Positions 1-6,114 are shown, numbered from the stretch's first letter. The stretch: DNA of 11,211 nucleotides from Thermoleophilia bacterium (GCA_025936595.1 JAICTB010000058.1:1-11211), one strand, 5' to 3'. Notes: generated from the sequence alone by a model not told the origin. Numbers and translations: made by a program.

Positions 1-432
1 GAGCTTCACCTTCTTGTCCGGTCCGATCACGAAGACGTTGCGGACGGTCGGGGGGGGGGGGGGCGTGCGTGCCTTCGCGTCGCCCTCGACGTCCGCGGGG
101 AGCATCTCGTACAGCTTCGCGACCTGGAAGTCGTCGTCGCCGATGATCGGGTAGTTGGGCGCCGTCCCCTGCGTCTCCTCGATGTCCTTCGCCCACTCCT
201 CGTGCTTGCCGGTCGGGTCGACCGAGAGGCCGATGATCTTCGCGCCGCGCTTGTCGAACTCGGGCTTGATACGGGCCATGTAGCCGAGCTCGGTGGTGCA
301 CACCGGCGTGAAGTCCTTCGGATGCGAGAAGAGCACCGCCCACGAATCGCCGATCCAGTCGTGGAAGCGGATCGGTCCCTCCGTGGTGTTCGCCTCGAAG
401 TCGGGCGCCGTGTCGCCGAGCTGCAGTGCCAT
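1..432 (-). CDS. 1-Cys peroxiredoxin (Prx6/AhpC-TSA family), partial at left edge
   Basis: This is the first 144 codons of a thiol peroxidase that reduces hydrogen peroxide and organic peroxides in the cytoplasm. The N-terminus MALQLGDTAPDFEANTTEG is typical of the family. The peroxidatic site PKDFTPVCTTE is complete: Pro38, Thr42 and Cys45 form the PxxxTxxC motif, and Arg131 in TVRNVFVIG is the conserved active-site arginine. The C-terminal part, including the dimer/arm region, lies beyond the window. The ATG is chosen because GAAAGGAG stands at 438-445 on the minus strand, 5 bases before it. The gene lies 64 bp downstream of the SGNH gene on the same strand and may have its own promoter. 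Oddity: codons 124-128 are five consecutive prolines produced by a 14-G run on the plus strand, next to the catalytic arginine, where homologues carry a mixed polar sequence. Confidence 0.93.
   Translation of the reverse strand, partial: MALQLGDTAPDFEANTTEGPIRFHDWIGDSWAVLFSHPKDFTPVCTTELGYMARIKPEFDKRGAKIIGLSVDPTGKHEEWAKDIEETQGTAPNYPIIGDDDFQVAKLYEMLPADVEGDAKARTPPPPPTVRNVFVIGPDKKVKL
50..63. repeat. 14-base G homopolymer inside the peroxiredoxin gene
   Basis: Positions 50-63 read G fourteen times on the plus strand. On the minus strand this is CCC codons encoding Pro124-Pro128, with the frame unbroken on both sides. It is the longest homopolymer in the window and sits in a conserved enzyme segment, so either a base-calling/assembly artefact or a true slippery tract is possible. 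Confidence 0.9.
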
Positions 433-455
433 CAAGTCTCCTTTCGTCTAGAGAG

Positions 456-473
456 CTGAGGCTACCGCCTCGG
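456..473 (-). terminator. Small hairpin between SGNH gene and peroxiredoxin
   Basis: GAGGC (458-462) and GCCTC (467-471) pair around a 4-base loop, with a T.G and a C-G pair extending the stem to seven. It lies 24 bp past the SGNH stop codon and has no T tract. It could attenuate read-through from the surface cassette into the peroxiredoxin gene, but it is short. Confidence 0.3.
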
Positions 474-496
474 ACCTAGCCGGCAGAGCGGCGAGG

Positions 497-1366
497 TCAG
501 CGTCTGACGGTCAGCGACTCACGGCGCGTGGCCGTGTCGCCGACGGCGTCCGTCGCGCGAACAGTGACGGCGACGCGCGCGGGATGTTTCGGCACGCCGA
601 GGATCCGCCCGTCCTTCGTGAGCCGCAAGCCCTTTGGCAGAGCGCCGTGCGCGACATCCCAGCGATACGGCGACGTCCCCCCGCCCGCAACGAGCTGGGC
701 GCGATACGCATGCCCCACGCGCGCGACCGGCAGCCGCTTCGACGTGACGGTCACCGGCACGAGAGCCTTCATCACCGCCGTGTGCACGAGAGTCGCCATC
801 GCGACGCCGCCGGCGTCGAGCAGATGCTCACCGTCGTTCTGGAACCAGTCGGGATGACTGCGCGAGTACATGTTCCAGTCGACGAGCGTCACCTGCGGAT
901 AGTGGCGATCGGCCGCGGCGAGCATGTCGTTCATGTCGACGTACGGGTGACGCACCTCGCGAAGCGTCAGCCAGAGAATGTGCTTCGCGCCTTCGGCCAA
1001 CAGCGCTTGAATCGTGTCGTCGACGCTCTGTGCAAACGTCTGCTCAAAATCGTTGTACCCCATCTCGACGACGACGACCGGCTCGATCTTGGAGCCGAGC
1101 GAGTGCACGAGATCGACCACGGTCGGCACCTGCGCACCATCGAACGGACAGCTGACGCCCTCGAGCCGGCGACAGACCGCAACCTGCCAGTCCACGTCGA
1201 GCCCGGCCTGCATCACGGCGATCGCGTCGTTGTGCCAGAGCATTCCGGTCGCGACCGAATCGCCGATGATCGTGACCGCCGGCTGAGCCGGCTGAGCGGC
1301 ACCTGCAGGCGTCAATGCAGCCGCCGCTGCGAGTGCCGCGACGAAACCGACGACGCCTGCGGTCAC
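497..1366 (-). CDS. Exported SGNH/GDSL-type hydrolase with C-terminal putative Ig (He_PIG) domain
   Basis: The 289-residue product starts with a signal peptide (about residues 1-24, ending ALTPAGAAQ). An SGNH esterase/acylhydrolase domain follows, about 30-205: the nucleophile block is IIGDSVATG (Ser37), the GxND block is GYND (Gly103, Asn105), and the catalytic DxxH is DGEH (Asp178, His181). Cys65 and Cys73 could form a disulphide. Residues about 208-289 match the putative Ig fold (LPVARVGHAYRAQL, ALPKGLRL, GRILGVP). All catalytic residues are present, so an active exported esterase is likely; the substrate, perhaps acyl groups on a surface glycan, is inferred. The GTG at 1366 is chosen because it overlaps the stop of the upstream ligase gene as GTGA and has AGGG six bases before it. 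An in-frame GTG at 1378 is the alternative. The long open frame continuing upstream to 2209 is antisense-frame shadow of the ligase gene. Confidence 0.85.
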   Translation of the reverse strand: MTAGVVGFVAALAAAAALTPAGAAQPAQPAVTIIGDSVATGMLWHNDAIAVMQAGLDVDWQVAVCRRLEGVSCPFDGAQVPTVVDLVHSLGSKIEPVVVVEMGYNDFEQTFAQSVDDTIQALLAEGAKHILWLTLREVRHPYVDMNDMLAAADRHYPQVTLVDWNMYSRSHPDWFQNDGEHLLDAGGVAMATLVHTAVMKALVPVTVTSKRLPVARVGHAYRAQLVAGGGTSPYRWDVAHGALPKGLRLTKDGRILGVPKHPARVAVTVRATDAVGDTATRRESLTVRR

Positions 1367-2511
1367 GCGACCCTGCACCGCGGCAGGGTACCAACCGTCT
1401 GCGCTGCAGCCAGCGCGAGCGCGGCGACCGCGACGACCGGCATCGTCCAGTCCCAGTCGACGCCGGCGTGCACGATGAAGACGACGTACCCGCCGACCGC
1501 CGGAGCCGCCGCCGGACCGCGCGCGATGCCGGCGGCGAGCGGCAGCGCGAGCGTCGCGAGCAGGAGAACGAGGCCGACGACACCCGTCTCGTCGAGCGTC
1601 TCGAGGTAGAGGCTGTGCGCGTTTCGCGCCGACGGCCCTGCGGGCCGCTCCGTGCGGTAGACCTCGGCGAACGTCCCGGCGCCCGATCCCCCGACCACGT
1701 GCCGCGGCACGACCGCACGCGCTGTGCTCCAGTAGCTCGTGCGGTCGCCGAGCCCGCCGATCGGCACCACGAGCACGACGACGAGCGCCGTCACCGCAGC
1801 CGCGAGCACCGCGAGCGCGGCCCGCCGGCGACCGAGCACGAGCGCACCGCCGACGGCCGCGCCTACAAGCGCTGCGGCCTCGGCGCCGCGGCTGTTCGTC
1901 AGCGCGAGCGCCGGGAGCAGGACGACGAGCGACAGGAGCGCACGCCCGCGCAAGCACACGGCCGCGACGGCGGCCATCGCGACGAGCGCGCCGAGCGCGT
2001 TCGCATACCCGATCGGCCCGACGAGCAGTGTCCCCTCGAACGGATCGCGGCCGCCGCGGTCGACGAGCGACCAGATGGCGACCGCCGCCGCGCCGACGAC
2101 GACGCCGCCGACGAGCCCACGGCGCGCCACGAGGAACGCGGCGAGCGCGACCGCGTAGAGGAGCAGTCTCTGTGACTCGAGCAGCGACGCGTGCGCGTCG
2201 AGCGACCATGCCGCCGACAGCGTCGTCCAGCAGCCCAGGAGGACGAGCGCGGCGAACGTGGCCGAGCCTGCGCGCGAGACGCTGACCCGCTGCGGCCCGA
2301 AGGCCGCGACCGCACCGGCGGCGGCGAGGGCGAGGGCGCCCCAGCGCCAGGCCGACGGAAAGAATCCCCCGTCGGCCGCGGCGAGCAGCAGCACGGCCCC
2401 CGCAACGAGGGCCGTGCCGAACTGCTGCTCCGTCGCTCCGCCGCCGTTAGCTACTCGGAGCGCCGATCGTGACCTGAACCAGGCGCCGCGTGGAGGATCC
2501 ACTGAGCACAT
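1363..2511 (-). CDS. O-antigen ligase / Wzy polymerase-like integral membrane protein
   Basis: This 382-residue protein is almost entirely hydrophobic helices, with about ten or more membrane spans. It carries the landmarks of the O-antigen ligase family (Wzy_C, PF04932): GPIGYANALGALVAMAA, corresponding to the family's G-x-x-G-N-x-N-A-L segment; LALTNSRGAE, corresponding to T-x-SRGA; and the periplasmic loop GSGAGTFAEVYRTERP followed by ARNAHSLYLETLDETGVVGL. In this family the protein polymerises or transfers undecaprenyl-linked glycans at the outer face of the membrane. In a Gram-positive-type actinobacterium an exopolysaccharide or wall-glycan role is more likely than LPS. The start is uncertain: ATG 2511 lacks a ribosome site, GTG 2502 has AGGA eight bases before it, and GTG 2394 would avoid the overlap with the Ig gene. 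The first 20 or so codons have poor third-position GC because that stretch encodes the end of the upstream gene. The stop overlaps the SGNH start. Confidence 0.82.
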   Translation of the reverse strand: MCSVDPPRGAWFRSRSALRVANGGGATEQQFGTALVAGAVLLLAAADGGFFPSAWRWGALALAAAGAVAAFGPQRVSVSRAGSATFAALVLLGCWTTLSAAWSLDAHASLLESQRLLLYAVALAAFLVARRGLVGGVVVGAAAVAIWSLVDRGGRDPFEGTLLVGPIGYANALGALVAMAAVAAVCLRGRALLSLVVLLPALALTNSRGAEAAALVGAAVGGALVLGRRRAALAVLAAAVTALVVVLVVPIGGLGDRTSYWSTARAVVPRHVVGGSGAGTFAEVYRTERPAGPSARNAHSLYLETLDETGVVGLVLLLATLALPLAAGIARGPAAAPAVGGYVVFIVHAGVDWDWTMPVVAVAALALAAAQTVGTLPRCRVA

Positions 2512-3253
2512 CCTGACCCGGGACGCGGGCCCGCACGAAGAGAACGAGATAGCCGGTGCGCGGGAACTTCTGCCCGACCGTGAGGCTCAGCGTCGCCCAG
2601 CCCGTTGCGTCGGTCGCAACCTCGGGCATGACGCGGATCCGGCTGTACGGGACGCCGATCACGTAGACGGCCGCTCCCTGGACCGAGTTGCCGAAGCTGT
2701 CGGAGACATGGACACGCATCTGCGTGGGTGTCGTCCGAGAGCGAATCGGGTTCGCCGAGTACGTGACCTTGTCGGCAACGAGGCGGTCCGGCAGCTTCAC
2801 GTCCGTCGCCTGGAGGACCTTGTTCGCCGGCTGGGCGACCGGGGCGGTCGGCGCCGACGAAGCCTGGCTCGAGCCGGTGGAGTTGGTCGCCGTGACGAGC
2901 GAGCGAATGCGGCGACCGACGTCGGCGGTCGTGAGCTTGTACGTCGTGCTCGTCGCGCCTGCGATGTCGACGCATGCTGCACCGTTTGCGTCGCAACTCA
3001 CCCACTTGATCGCGTACGTGATCGGCGTGGCGCCGTTCCACGTGCCGTTCGTCGTCGTGAGCGTCTGCGCAACCTGGGCCGTCCCGCTGACGGCGGGCGC
3101 CGCCGTGTTGACCGGTGCGCCATACTCGTACTGCGCCGCACTCGACGTGCCTGCTGCACGACCGCCGGTCGCGGCCATCGCGGCGGCGATGACGGCAAAG
3201 ACGGACAACACCGTGATCAGCTGCGCGCGCGGACGCATGGCGATGCTTCTCAT
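2447..3253 (-). CDS. Secreted Ig-like domain protein, first gene of surface cassette
   Basis: The 268-residue product begins with MRSIAMRPRAQLITVLSVF and a hydrophobic run ending near residue 34, a signal peptide. Residues about 45-135 form one Ig-like repeat of a type common in Thermoleophilia surface proteins: NTAAPAVSGTAQVAQTLT, then TYAIKWVSCDANGAACVDI with a Cys pair, and TADVGRRIRSLVTATN. Residues about 150-268 look like a second beta-sandwich of the Big-1/invasin-like type (VHVSDSFGNSVQGAAVYV, TDATGWATLSL). No sortase motif, catalytic site or membrane anchor is visible at the C-terminus (TIGAPSS), so it is probably released or held non-covalently. The ATG at 3253 is chosen for AAGGGGG seven bases upstream; an ATG at 3238 is possible. 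The gene overlaps the ligase gene by up to 65 bp, which implies co-transcription. Function is unknown; glycan binding or surface attachment is inferred from context. Confidence 0.8.
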   Translation of the reverse strand: MRSIAMRPRAQLITVLSVFAVIAAAMAATGGRAAGTSSAAQYEYGAPVNTAAPAVSGTAQVAQTLTTTNGTWNGATPITYAIKWVSCDANGAACVDIAGATSTTYKLTTADVGRRIRSLVTATNSTGSSQASSAPTAPVAQPANKVLQATDVKLPDRLVADKVTYSANPIRSRTTPTQMRVHVSDSFGNSVQGAAVYVIGVPYSRIRVMPEVATDATGWATLSLTVGQKFPRTGYLVLFVRARVPGQDVLSGSSTRRLVQVTIGAPSS

Positions 3254-3293
3254 CCTGGAACCCCCTTGTTGTCTGGCTCGATCGACGCTACCT

Positions 3294-3308
3294 GCGGCCA
3301 CAGGCCGC
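3294..3308 (-). terminator. Short hairpin downstream of the small exported-protein gene
   Basis: GCGGCC (3294-3299) and GGCCGC (3303-3308) pair perfectly around a 3-base loop. It lies just beyond the stop codon at 3325 that ends the corrected reading frame of the small exported-protein gene, and upstream of the Ig-protein gene. It has no T tract, so termination is only suggested. Confidence 0.3.
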
Positions 3309-3324
3309 TAACCGAACCGTTACG

Positions 3325-3566
3325 TCACGTGCACAAAGGAGGAGTTCGCGGGTCTTGGTCGTACCGGCGCGCGTTCGGCGGCGACAAGATCGCGGAGGAG
3401 GTGATACACGGGGTCGCGTGCGGCGGCACCTCAGACCCTTGTAGGTCCCCGCAGCGATGTTCCCGCCACTGCAGGTCGTCGCCTGAGGCGGCGCGGCGGT
3501 TGCGGACGCTGCCACCAGGCCGAGGGCCGCGAGTATCCCGACGGCCGACCATGCTCTCGGCTTCAT
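3325..3566 (-). pseudogene. Small exported protein gene with an apparent one-base frameshift
   Basis: The ATG at 3566 has a strong ribosome site (AAGGGGAGGG). It opens a signal peptide (MKPRAWSAVGILAALGLVAA) followed by TTCSGGNIAAGTYKGL, which resembles small secreted actinobacterial proteins with a C-S-G-x-I-x-x-G-T-Y start. In the starting frame the sequence then turns Arg-rich with random third positions and runs to a stop at 3288 (92 residues). In the frame shifted by one base, from about 3438 onward, third-position GC is high and the protein reads EVPPHATPCITSSAILSPPN, ending at TGA 3325-3327. One lost A in CTGAGGTG would give KGLKVPPHAT and a product of about 80 residues. Frame-by-frame base composition is the evidence; the family match is from memory and weaker. 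It may be a decaying gene, a sequencing error or, less likely, a real 92-residue product. Confidence 0.55.
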
Positions 3567-3671
3567 TCCCTCCCCTTTCTTGGGCATCGAGATCGAGCAC
3601 GAGGATCGTGCTACGACATAAATGTCCTTAATGCACGTCCGCATGCGCTCGCAGCGCATCGCCTCGCGTGG

Positions 3672-3695
3672 GGTTCGGTTCGGGAGCGATGGGAA
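3672..3695 (+). promoter_or_regulatory. Possible alternative-sigma (SigB/SigF-like) promoter for the DUF892 gene
   Basis: GGTTC (3672-3676) is followed after 14 bases by GGGAA (3691-3695). This resembles the actinobacterial SigB/SigF pattern GGTTT, 14-17 bases, GGGTAT. It would start a transcript about 30 bases before the ATG at 3736. The -10 match is imperfect, so this is a suggestion only. Confidence 0.22.
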
Positions 3696-3735
3696 GAACG
3701 AGCAGCGACATCGACGAGGGAAGAAGGAGAGCGGG

Positions 3736-4239
3736 ATGCAGATGCAGACGCTGAACGACCTGTTCGAGCACGAGATCGCCGACCTGTACAGCGCGGAGCA
3801 GCAGCTCGTGGAGGCGCTCCCGAAGATGGCGAGCGCCGCGTCGGACGCCAAGCTGCGGAAGGCCTTCGAGCACCACCTCGAGGAGACGCGCGACCATGTT
3901 CGCCGGCTCGAGGAGATCCGCGACGAGATCGGCAGCTCGAAGACCGAGACCTGCGCCGGGATGAAGGGCCTGATCGCCGAGGGCGAGAAGACGGTCAAGG
4001 CCGAGGGCGACACGGCGGTCAAGGACGCGGCGCTGATCGGCGCGGCGCAACGCGTCGAGCACTACGAGATCGCCGCCTACGGAACCGCCCGGACGCTCGC
4101 GGACGAGCTCGGCCTCGGCGAGGCGAAGGACCTGCTCGACCAGACGCTGGACGAGGAGTCGAACGCCGACACGCTGCTGACGAAGATCGCGACCGGCGGG
4201 ATGATGAAGTCGGGCATCAACAAGCAAGCTGCGACCTGA
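3736..4239 (+). CDS. DUF892 (YciE/YciF-type) ferritin-like stress protein
   Basis: The 167-residue product matches DUF892 (PF05974) over its full length. These are four-helix ferritin-like proteins, often induced in general stress; the E. coli relatives are yciE and yciF. Visible helices are TLNDLFEHEIADLYSAEQQL (Glu13, Glu21), HHLEETRDHVRRLEEI (Glu50, His54), RVEHYEIAAYG and LDEESNADTLL, which together offer a plausible di-metal ligand set. Metal binding is inferred from the family. The ATG at 3736 is chosen because AAGGAGA stands at 3724-3730 and family homology begins at once; the open frame extends upstream to 3622 but that part does not resemble the family. It is a single-gene unit, followed by a strong hairpin, and divergent from the small exported-protein gene. 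It is related to the double-domain protein at 6180-7154, making three DUF892 domains in 3.5 kb. Confidence 0.92.
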   Translation: MQMQTLNDLFEHEIADLYSAEQQLVEALPKMASAASDAKLRKAFEHHLEETRDHVRRLEEIRDEIGSSKTETCAGMKGLIAEGEKTVKAEGDTAVKDAALIGAAQRVEHYEIAAYGTARTLADELGLGEAKDLLDQTLDEESNADTLLTKIATGGMMKSGINKQAAT

Positions 4240-4248
4240 CCCACGGTT

Positions 4249-4278
4249 GTGCGGGAGCGGCCACGGCTGCTCCCGCAC
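4249..4278 (+). terminator. Strong stem-loop after the DUF892 gene
   Basis: GTGCGGGAGC (4249-4258) pairs perfectly with GCTCCCGCAC (4269-4278). The stem extends inward by G.T, G-C and C-G to about 13 pairs with a 4-base loop. It begins 9 bases after the stop codon. There is no T tract, as is common in high-GC actinobacteria. Confidence 0.7.
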
Positions 4279-4289
4279 GCCCTACTAAC

Positions 4290-4312
4290 GGCGCTCGCGC
4301 CAGGCGAGCGCC
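4290..4312 (-). terminator. Second stem-loop, probably terminating the UspA operon
   Basis: GGCGCTCG (4290-4297) pairs with CGAGCGCC (4305-4312), plus one inner C-G pair, around a 5-base loop. It lies in the convergent gap between the DUF892 gene and UspA and may serve either strand. The rest of 4313-4492 holds no convincing gene: the short open frames there lack ribosome sites and family resemblance. Confidence 0.45.
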
Positions 4313-4492
4313 GCGCATCGACGACGCCACCGTGCGCACGACCTATATCTCTGGCATCCACACTCACGTCGGCCAGTCGGCCGTGCGCCGGCTCCGGCTC
4401 CGGCGGCAATTGCGCAGAAGACACAGCAGCGGCTGTGGTTCCTCGGCGGCTGTGGGCGTTCTACGACCCCGGCGCGCTGCTCGCGGCGGCGG

Positions 4493-4957
4493 TCACTCGG
4501 GAAGGTTGGGCGAGTGAACGATGAGCACGTCGCAGCCGGCGCGCCGCGCGACACCCTGGCTGACGCTGCCGCCGAACAACCGGTCGAGGAAGCCAGGCTC
4601 GCGCGTGCCGACGACGATCAGGTCCGCCCCGCGCTCCTCGGCGATGTCGACGATCTCCGCGGCCGGCGCGCCGACGACGCCGGCGAACTCGTGCGCGACG
4701 CCCGTCTCGGCGAACAACGACTCGATCCGCTCCCGATGCTGTTGCCAGAGCTTCTTGTCGGCCTGCACGCCGAGCTCGGCGCTACTGAAGTAGTACGGCG
4801 TCAGGCCAAAGCTGCCCGGCATCGACTCCAGCGGGCGCGGTGCCGCGACGTCTGCGATCACGACGCGCGCCTTGAACGCCTGGGCAAGCTCCGTGGCGCG
4901 TGTCAGCGCGCGCTCCGCGGGAGCGGTCCCGTCGTAGCCGACGACGATCGTCTTCAT
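4493..4957 (-). CDS. Universal stress protein (UspA family), single domain
   Basis: The 154-residue product begins MKTIVVGYDGTAPAERAL, the standard first strand and loop of the Usp fold, and ends CDVLIVHSPNLPE. The nucleotide-binding signature G-x2-G-x9-G-S/T is present but altered: Gly117-Thr-Arg-Glu120, nine residues, Gly130-Ser131. Glu therefore replaces the second glycine, which may weaken or abolish ATP binding. The ATG at 4957 is chosen by alignment to the family. It has no well-spaced ribosome site, so GTG 4963 or TTG 4978 are possible; the latter would start 9 bp after the upstream phosphoribosyltransferase stop. The two genes almost certainly form an operon. Usp proteins bind nucleotides or act as stress modulators in the cytoplasm; the specific target is unknown. 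Confidence 0.88.
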   Translation of the reverse strand: MKTIVVGYDGTAPAERALTRATELAQAFKARVVIADVAAPRPLESMPGSFGLTPYYFSSAELGVQADKKLWQQHRERIESLFAETGVAHEFAGVVGAPAAEIVDIAEERGADLIVVGTREPGFLDRLFGGSVSQGVARRAGCDVLIVHSPNLPE

Positions 4958-4987
4958 CCTCACAGGGGTTCCCGCCAAGGCCCCGCG

Positions 4988-5692
4988 TCAACCACCTGAG
5001 CTGCGGGCCAACAGCGCCCGCACCTCGTCGTCGTTCGTCTGCGAGAAGTCGTCGTACCAGGCGCCGACCGCGACGAACGGCTCGGGCGTGCTCGCGCAGA
5101 CGAGCTCGTCCGCGTCCGCGCGCAGAAGCTCACACGTCTGCGCCGCGGCGACCGGAACCGCGAGCACGAGCCGCCGCGGATGCTGCGCGCGCAGCGCGAG
5201 CGCCCCTGCGCGCATCGTCGCGCCGGTCGCGAGCCCGTCGTCGACGAGGATGACGGTGCGACCCTCGACGTCGACCGGTCGACGGTCGCCGCGGTACAGC
5301 CGCTCGCGCCGGGTCAGTTCCTCCTGCTCGGCCGCCACCGCGCGCTCGATCGCCGCGGCGTCGAGCCCGAGCGCCTCGACCACGCCGTGGTTCAGCACCT
5401 GGACGCCGCGCGCGATCGCGCCGACCGCGAGCTCCTCCTGACCCGGCGCGCCGAGCTTGCGCACGACGAAGACGTCGAGCGGCGCCTCGAGCGCCTGCGC
5501 AAGCTCGAAGCCGACGGGCACGCCGCCGCGCGGGAGTGCGAGCACGAGGAGGCCGGGCTCGCCGCGGTAGCGCTCGAGCTCGCGCGCGAGCACCCGCCCC
5601 GCCTCGGCGCGGTCACGAAAGCCGACAGCGGCCTCACGGACGGACGTTTCGTCTGGTCTCGTCACAAGCAAGTAGCCGCGGTGCTGCACCAA
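4988..5692 (-). CDS. Phosphoribosyltransferase-domain protein (type I PRTase fold)
   Basis: The product, at most 234 residues, has the PRPP-binding loop VILVDDGLATGATMRAG (about 147-163), with adjacent Asp residues and the TGAT turn. It also has the N-terminal signature LLVLALPRGGVPVGFELA (about 48-65) and VVRKLGAPGQEELAVGAI. These place it in the group of stand-alone PRTases often encoded next to UspA or dienelactone-hydrolase genes in actinobacteria; Mycobacterium Rv0571c, in the DosR dormancy regulon, is a relative. The acceptor substrate is unknown. The start is unclear: TTG 5692, GTG 5689, TTG 5671, GTG 5665 and GTG 5641 are all in frame and none has a good ribosome site. Family homology begins at about GFRDRAEAG, residue 24. 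UspA follows 9-30 bp downstream. Confidence 0.85.
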   Translation of the reverse strand: MVQHRGYLLVTRPDETSVREAAVGFRDRAEAGRVLARELERYRGEPGLLVLALPRGGVPVGFELAQALEAPLDVFVVRKLGAPGQEELAVGAIARGVQVLNHGVVEALGLDAAAIERAVAAEQEELTRRERLYRGDRRPVDVEGRTVILVDDGLATGATMRAGALALRAQHPRRLVLAVPVAAAQTCELLRADADELVCASTPEPFVAVGAWYDDFSQTNDDEVRALLARSSGG

Positions 5693-5722
5693 GAAACCGG
5701 TCCGGCGGCCGGCCCGTACTCA

Positions 5723-5737
5723 TTTACAAGTCGTAAA
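5723..5737. promoter_or_regulatory. Palindrome in the divergent promoter gap upstream of the PRTase-UspA operon
   Basis: TTTACAAGTCGTAAA has perfect 5-base arms (TTTAC / GTAAA) around a 5-base centre. It is an AT-rich island in GC-rich surroundings, between the minus-strand PRTase and the plus-strand small genes. The position suits an operator or the -10 region of a divergent promoter. It does not match the DosR box I know. Confidence 0.35.
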
Positions 5738-5751
5738 AAGGCGGTGCCTCC

Positions 5752-5920
5752 GTGCGCCCCGCGGCGGACTGGCCTGCTCGGCGCTCGGCACGATCAAGCG
5801 CCCGGACGGCGACCTGCAGGTGACCTACCAGTCGGTCCGAACGGAAAGCCGGTCGAGGAGGAGGAGTCCGACCACGGCGGTTCCGGCGGCTCGGGCGGCG
5901 GAGGAGGTGGCTACTCATGA
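5752..5920 (+). pseudogene. Small Gly-rich-tailed gene with apparent one-base losses
   Basis: Three short segments in different frames join into one coherent coding signal. GTG at 5752, seven bases after AAGGCGG, opens VRPAAD. LACSALGTIKRPDGDLQVTY then follows in the next frame with nearly all third positions G or C (to about 5840). PNGKPVEEEESDHGGSGG plus a Gly run ending in GYS follows in a third frame to TGA 5918-5920. Adding one C at about 5769 and one C at about 5841 would give a continuous 56-residue protein; the 169-base length is two short of a codon multiple. The stop overlaps the ATG of the next gene (ATGA), as expected for a once-functional operon gene. No family is recognised. The unshifted alternative, GTG 5744 to TGA 5920 in one frame (58 residues), has clearly poorer codon usage. 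Confidence 0.45.
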
Positions 5921-6114
5921 CGCAAACGCGGACAGTCGAGCGGGCGGTTGAACCGTGCCGCTCCTTCGACCACGTGACCACCCCGCTCACGCTGCGCCGT
6001 CGGCGCCGTGCACCTCGACCAGTACGCCCGGCGATCATCGCCGCGCTCGCCGCGGAGGCGGCGACGGTGGTTCTACTCGGCGCATACCTCGCCGCGCTCG
6101 CGCGGCGGCGCTGA
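5917..6114 (+). CDS. 65-residue single-helix membrane protein, unknown function
   Basis: The product begins MTQTRTVERAVEPCRSF, has a strongly basic stretch (LRRRRRAPRPVRP, about 26-38) and then a single hydrophobic helix, about 39-62 (IIAALAAEAATVVLLGAYLAALA), ending in RRR. The basic side before the helix suggests that the N-terminus stays in the cytoplasm. The ATG at 5917 overlaps the preceding stop as ATGA and has GGAGGAGG at 5899-5906 with good spacing, so translation signals are strong. I recognise no family. It is the last gene before a strong terminator. Being very small, it could be spurious, but start signals, helix and operon position agree. Confidence 0.6.
   Translation: MTQTRTVERAVEPCRSFDHVTTPLTLRRRRRAPRPVRPAIIAALAAEAATVVLLGAYLAALARRR

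Noticed and set aside
1315..2175. Plus-strand 286-residue open frame opposite the ligase gene
   Set aside because: Arg/Glu-rich composition typical of antisense high-GC shadow, with no ribosome site or recognised motif.
1367..2209. Arg-rich upstream half of the long minus-strand frame ending at 497
   Set aside because: It is the shadow of the ligase gene one frame over; the protein is low-complexity Arg/Ala and the real SGNH product begins with a signal peptide at 1366.
2258..3631. Plus-strand 457-residue open frame opposite the Ig gene
   Set aside because: Low-complexity, Arg-rich, no start signal; the minus strand has a signal peptide and Ig domains.
4313..4492. Possible small gene in the DUF892-UspA convergent gap
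   Set aside because: The short frames have no ribosome site, no membrane or domain pattern and poor codon bias; I see only the hairpins listed nearby.
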